Shown here one piece after another: positions 6,991 through 8,934 of a DNA stretch of 8,934 nt. The DNA comes from Gemmataceae bacterium (GTDB lineage: Bacteria > Planctomycetota > Planctomycetia > Gemmatales > Gemmataceae): contig SIAL01000125.1 in the NCBI GenBank assembly GCA_009691815.1, positions 1 through 8,934 of the forward strand. Direction: 5' to 3'. The translations under genes were made by a program, and so were the position numbers. The notes under the pieces were generated by a model. The model was given only the letters and a program-made list of their open reading frames with translations, was not told where the DNA came from and made no database searches. How positions within the stretch are numbered: position 1 is the stretch's first letter; each line of letters begins with the position of its first letter.

Positions 6991-6997
6991 CCTCCTT
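6991..6997 (-). promoter_or_regulatory. Shine-Dalgarno site of the HtrA gene
   Basis: AAGGAGG on the minus strand lies eight bases before the ATG at 6982 and decides this start over the out-of-frame ATG at 6989. It is the strongest ribosome binding site in the window. Confidence 0.85.
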
Positions 6998-7097
6998 GTT
7001 AACGAACCAAGGAACCCCGCCTCGCCCTGAACTTTTGGATCATTAATAGGCCAGCGGAAGATCCGCCATAAGGTGGGATTGATCGGTTGCGTTATGA

Positions 7098-7118
7098 TTA
7101 TTACGAAGCGGGTAATAA
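7098..7118. promoter_or_regulatory. Perfect 7-base dyad upstream of the HtrA gene
   Basis: TTATTAC (7098-7104) and GTAATAA (7112-7118) are exact inverted repeats around GAAGCGG. The site lies about 115 bases before the HtrA start and 50 bases after the deaminase stop. No U tract follows on the minus strand, so an operator is a better guess than a terminator. A small hairpin GCGGA-AGA-TCCGC (7054-7066) lies between it and the HtrA gene. Confidence 0.4.
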
Positions 7119-7168
7119 AGGGTTCGATCATTACAAAAAAAAGGGCGGCACGAGGGCGGGCCAATTTC

Positions 7169-8149
7169 CTAGACCAACATTTTTTGCTTATATTGCAGGA
7201 AGGAATCTTCCAAGGACTCCCGGGCAAGCCTTTCTAAGGTGGCTTGGGGAATGCCCATTCGGGAAAAACAAAAATCGTAATCGTCGCCGATGTAAGAACC
7301 CAAATAACCGGGGTCGTCCGAGTTGATGGAGATTCTAAGTCCCGCATCAAGCATTGCCGCTAGGGGATGTTCCTCGGGTGTTTTGCAGACTCCTAATTTC
7401 CAGTTGGAAACCGGGCAAACCGTTAGGGGGATCTCTTCTCGCGCAAGCAACCGGACCAAATCAGGATCTTCCATACACCGAACGCCATGGTCGATCCGTT
7501 CCGCACCGAGGATGTCAAGGGCTTGGCGGATATAGTCCGCTGGGCCCTCCTCGCCGGCATGGGCCACCACATGAAGGCCGGCGGCACGAACCCGTTGAAA
7601 AACGCGGGAAAATTTCTCGGGGGGATTTCCCCGTTCACTGGAATCGAGGCCAAATCCGATAAAGAGGCCGGGGTGATCCTCGAGGGCGGTCAAGGCCTCA
7701 TCCAATGTCCTTTTGGCGGAATCCTCTGAAAGATGACGGAGAAAACTGGGTATCAAAAACGAGGTCATGCCCCATCGTTTTAAGGCAATGTCACAGGCAT
7801 CCTTTAAGGCCAAAGCCACGGTGGCAAAGCTGAGCTCCCGTTCAGCATGGGCTTGGGGATCGAAAAAAATTTCGGCGTGAACCACGCCCTGTTCATTGGC
7901 CTTGGCAAAATAGGCCAAGGCCAATTCCCGGAAATCGTCTGGCCTACGAAGGACGGACATTCCTTCGGAGTAAACATCGAGAAAGGATTGCAAGTTGGAA
8001 AATTGATAGGCCCGGCGAATTTCCCATTCGGAATCAATTCGTAAACGAACCTTGTTCCTTAGGGCAAAATCCATCATCATGCGGGGTTCTAGCGTCCCCT
8101 CGATGTGTAAATGCAATTCCGCTTTGGAAATCTTGGTAAGTGTACTCAT
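7169..8149 (-). CDS. Adenosine deaminase family protein, probably adenine deaminase
   Basis: This 326-residue metal-dependent hydrolase belongs to the adenosine/adenine/AMP deaminase family. Metal ligands are H13 and H15 (ELHLHIEGTLE), H197 (VVAHAGEEG) and D278 (NSDDP). Catalytic E200 and H221 (RIDHGV) are present, so it should be active. Several segments match adenine deaminases of the Pseudomonas PA0148 / yeast Aah1 group rather than true adenosine deaminases: NLQSFLDVY (52-60), FFDPQAH (95-101), FLRHLSE (136-142), and GLDSSERGNPPEKF (167-180) where adenosine deaminases have a GxxGxE-like element. The predicted reaction is adenine to hypoxanthine in purine salvage. A related group acts on N6-substituted adenines, so the substrate needs testing. 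The ATG at 8149 fits the conserved N-terminus; only a weak GGTGG precedes it. The HtrA gene follows after 186 bases; a T8 run lies in that gap without a clear stem. Confidence 0.92.
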   Translation of the reverse strand: MSTLTKISKAELHLHIEGTLEPRMMMDFALRNKVRLRIDSEWEIRRAYQFSNLQSFLDVYSEGMSVLRRPDDFRELALAYFAKANEQGVVHAEIFFDPQAHAERELSFATVALALKDACDIALKRWGMTSFLIPSFLRHLSEDSAKRTLDEALTALEDHPGLFIGFGLDSSERGNPPEKFSRVFQRVRAAGLHVVAHAGEEGPADYIRQALDILGAERIDHGVRCMEDPDLVRLLAREEIPLTVCPVSNWKLGVCKTPEEHPLAAMLDAGLRISINSDDPGYLGSYIGDDYDFCFSRMGIPQATLERLARESLEDSFLQYKQKMLV

Positions 8150-8173
8150 GGAGCCACCATTCGCCTACTTTCT

Positions 8174-8203
8174 ATTTTATCCTTTTTGGACCCTTCGGGG
8201 CAA
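8174..8203 (-). promoter_or_regulatory. Possible sigma-70-type promoter of the deaminase gene
   Basis: On the minus strand, TTGCCC (8203-8198) and TAAAAT (8179-8174, five of six to the -10 consensus) are separated by 18 bases. Transcription would start about 15-20 bases before the start codon. The -35 match is weak. Confidence 0.35.
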
Positions 8204-8307
8204 TATTCAATCGTTCCGCGATGAATAGTTAAGGCATAAATCCATCCGAATTGCGAAAAAAAGCCCCATTTACCCTAGGATTGACCAAAAAAAGAGGAGC
8301 CAAAGGA

Positions 8308-8338
8308 TAAAAAAATGGGATATTCCCCGGAGATATCC
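8308..8338 (-). terminator. Terminator-like hairpin in the divergent spacer
   Basis: On the minus strand GGATAT (8338-8333) pairs with ATATCC (8323-8318), extendable by one G-U pair. It is followed by CATTTTTTT (8317-8309). It lies about 160 bases upstream of the deaminase start, where no annotated leftward gene ends, so it may terminate a leader or an antisense transcript. Confidence 0.4.
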
Positions 8339-8342
8339 AAAG

Positions 8343-8380
8343 AAAAAGGGTCTGTTTCGGTCGTTTTTGACCCATTTTTT
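8343..8380. terminator. Bidirectional terminator-like hairpin
   Basis: GGGTC (8348-8352) pairs with GACCC (8369-8373). After one A-A mismatch the stem extends with A8343-A8346 against T8375-T8378. T runs follow on both strands: TTTTTT at 8375-8380 on the plus strand and TTTTTCTTT on the minus strand. The GC part is only five base pairs and the loop is 16 bases, so strength is uncertain. Confidence 0.4.
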
Positions 8381-8612
8381 CCAATCAAATCGTGTTTTTT
8401 ACCGGTTGAAAAGCTCCCGTTTGGATCGAATTTTGGCCAACCAATAAACGATTTTCGTAACGCAATATGGGGAGAATGGCTGGAATCCTAACTTTCTAGG
8501 GCAAGGATATTTTGGAAATCCGTTGGATGGGCGATTCGAAGGCGGGTGACCTTTTCCCCTTTTAAGTGAACCGGGTTTCTAGAATTCCTCCGTGGAACCC
8601 ATGGGGCTGGGC

Positions 8613-8630
8613 AATGATTTACCAATCATT
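8613..8630. promoter_or_regulatory. Perfect dyad just before the DUF3592 gene
   Basis: AATGATT (8613-8619) and AATCATT (8624-8630) are exact inverted repeats with a four-base TACC loop, ending two bases before the Shine-Dalgarno site. It may be a DNA operator or an RNA hairpin that influences ribosome access. Confidence 0.45.
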
Positions 8631-8632
8631 TT

Positions 8633-8638
8633 AAGGAG
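8633..8638 (+). promoter_or_regulatory. Shine-Dalgarno site of the DUF3592 gene
   Basis: AAGGAG lies four bases before the ATG at 8643, which supports this start for a gene that is cut by the window edge. Confidence 0.75.
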
Positions 8639-8642
8639 TATA

Positions 8643-8934
8643 ATGCAGCGTAGCATTAGGGGAAGCGTCGGAGTAGGAGGGCTGGTGTTTCTCCTATTGG
8701 GGTTAATTTTTAGTTGCATCGGGGGTGGATTTGGCGTCTTTACGCTGATTTCCATGCGGGATAAACTTACTTGCCAGGGGGTGGTTGTTGGCTTTAATCC
8801 CCAAACGATTGGGAAAAAAAAGACGATGGGAAGGGTTAAAACGGTTCCCGAAGTGGAATATACCGTAGGGGAAAAGGTACACCGTATCCACGGGAAAATA
8901 GCCAGTACTCCACCGGGTTACTCGAAGGGAGATA
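8643..8934 (+). CDS. DUF3592-like membrane protein, N-terminal part (3' end outside window)
   Basis: The frame stays open to the window end, giving 97 residues. After a short basic N-terminus (MQRSIRG), residues 9-38 form one hydrophobic, Gly-rich membrane segment. A cysteine at 25 inside it (IFSC) is a poor lipobox, so a membrane anchor is more likely than a lipoprotein. Then come a beta-rich start (TCQGVVVGF, 43-51), a basic loop with GKKKTMGR (57-64), and PEVEYTVGEKVHRIHG (68-83) followed by PPGYSKGD near the edge. The G-x-V strand, P-x-V-E-Y-x-V-G turn and Y-x-x-G-(D/E) order fit DUF3592, a family of unknown function with an extracytoplasmic or cytoplasmic beta domain. The start has a good AAGGAG. 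The gene is divergent from the deaminase gene and preceded by a perfect dyad. The family call rests on a short stretch and is moderate; coding status is likely. Confidence 0.75.
   Translation, partial: MQRSIRGSVGVGGLVFLLLGLIFSCIGGGFGVFTLISMRDKLTCQGVVVGFNPQTIGKKKTMGRVKTVPEVEYTVGEKVHRIHGKIASTPPGYSKGD

Larger units (their letters stand above)
8150..8642. other. Divergent intergenic region, 493 bases, no gene seen
   Basis: No convincing ORF, tRNA or known RNA family is visible. The stretch has a candidate deaminase promoter (8174-8203), two terminator-like hairpins (8308-8338 and 8343-8380), many A or T runs between 8255 and 8400, and a perfect dyad (8613-8630) before the next gene. I looked for a purine riboswitch core upstream of the deaminase and did not find one. 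No good promoter for the rightward gene was found. Confidence 0.5.

Noticed and set aside
7121..7129. GGTTCGATC resembling a tRNA T-arm
   Set aside because: No matching acceptor stem, anticodon arm or D-arm can be drawn around it on either strand.
7135..7168. Terminator for the deaminase gene (T8 on the minus strand after a GC-rich stretch)
   Set aside because: The GC-rich part is a direct repeat of GGGCGG, not an inverted repeat, so no stable stem forms; read-through into the HtrA gene stays possible.
8150..8642. Purine riboswitch upstream of the deaminase gene
   Set aside because: I could not find the conserved three-way junction core on the minus strand; only generic hairpins are present.
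1..8934. A defence system, prophage, transposon or CRISPR array
   Set aside because: All recognised genes are metabolic, regulatory or envelope genes; no transposase, integrase, long terminal repeats or regularly spaced repeats are seen.

Overview
This window looks like an ordinary chromosomal segment of a bacterium, most likely a planctomycete and possibly from the Gemmatales. The case rests on a DUF4159-type protein with two tandem domains, an Rrf2-like regulator without cysteine ligands, a DUF3592-like membrane protein, loose gene packing and mostly weak Shine-Dalgarno signals. Base composition appears mid-range. The lineage is inferred from protein style, because no rRNA or other marker is present.

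The left part (1-2914) reads rightward. It holds the 3' portion of a DUF4159 protein, then purC (SAICAR synthetase, de novo purine synthesis), and 46 bases later a small protein with one membrane segment that I do not recognise. The middle (2915-5346) has a 279-base upstream region with repeated motifs, an Rrf2-family regulator closed by a good intrinsic terminator, and a large FAD-dependent dehydrogenase of the COG2509 type. The right part (5432-8149) reads leftward. It carries an adenine-deaminase-like member of the adenosine deaminase family followed by a DegP/HtrA-type serine protease. The dehydrogenase and the protease converge on a hairpin terminator at 5367-5410. At the right edge, a 493-base divergent spacer separates the deaminase from the 5' end of a DUF3592-like membrane protein that runs off the window.

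The genes do not form one obvious pathway. PurC (de novo purines) and the deaminase (purine salvage) share metabolism but sit about 5 kb apart on opposite strands. HtrA is envelope quality control. There is no mobile element, CRISPR array, tRNA or rRNA, and I saw no clear undescribed multi-gene system. The points that merit a second look are small: terminator-like hairpins inside the divergent spacer, repeats upstream of the Rrf2 gene, a leader motif shared by two adjacent genes, short perfect dyads next to start regions, and the likely misnaming risk for the deaminase.
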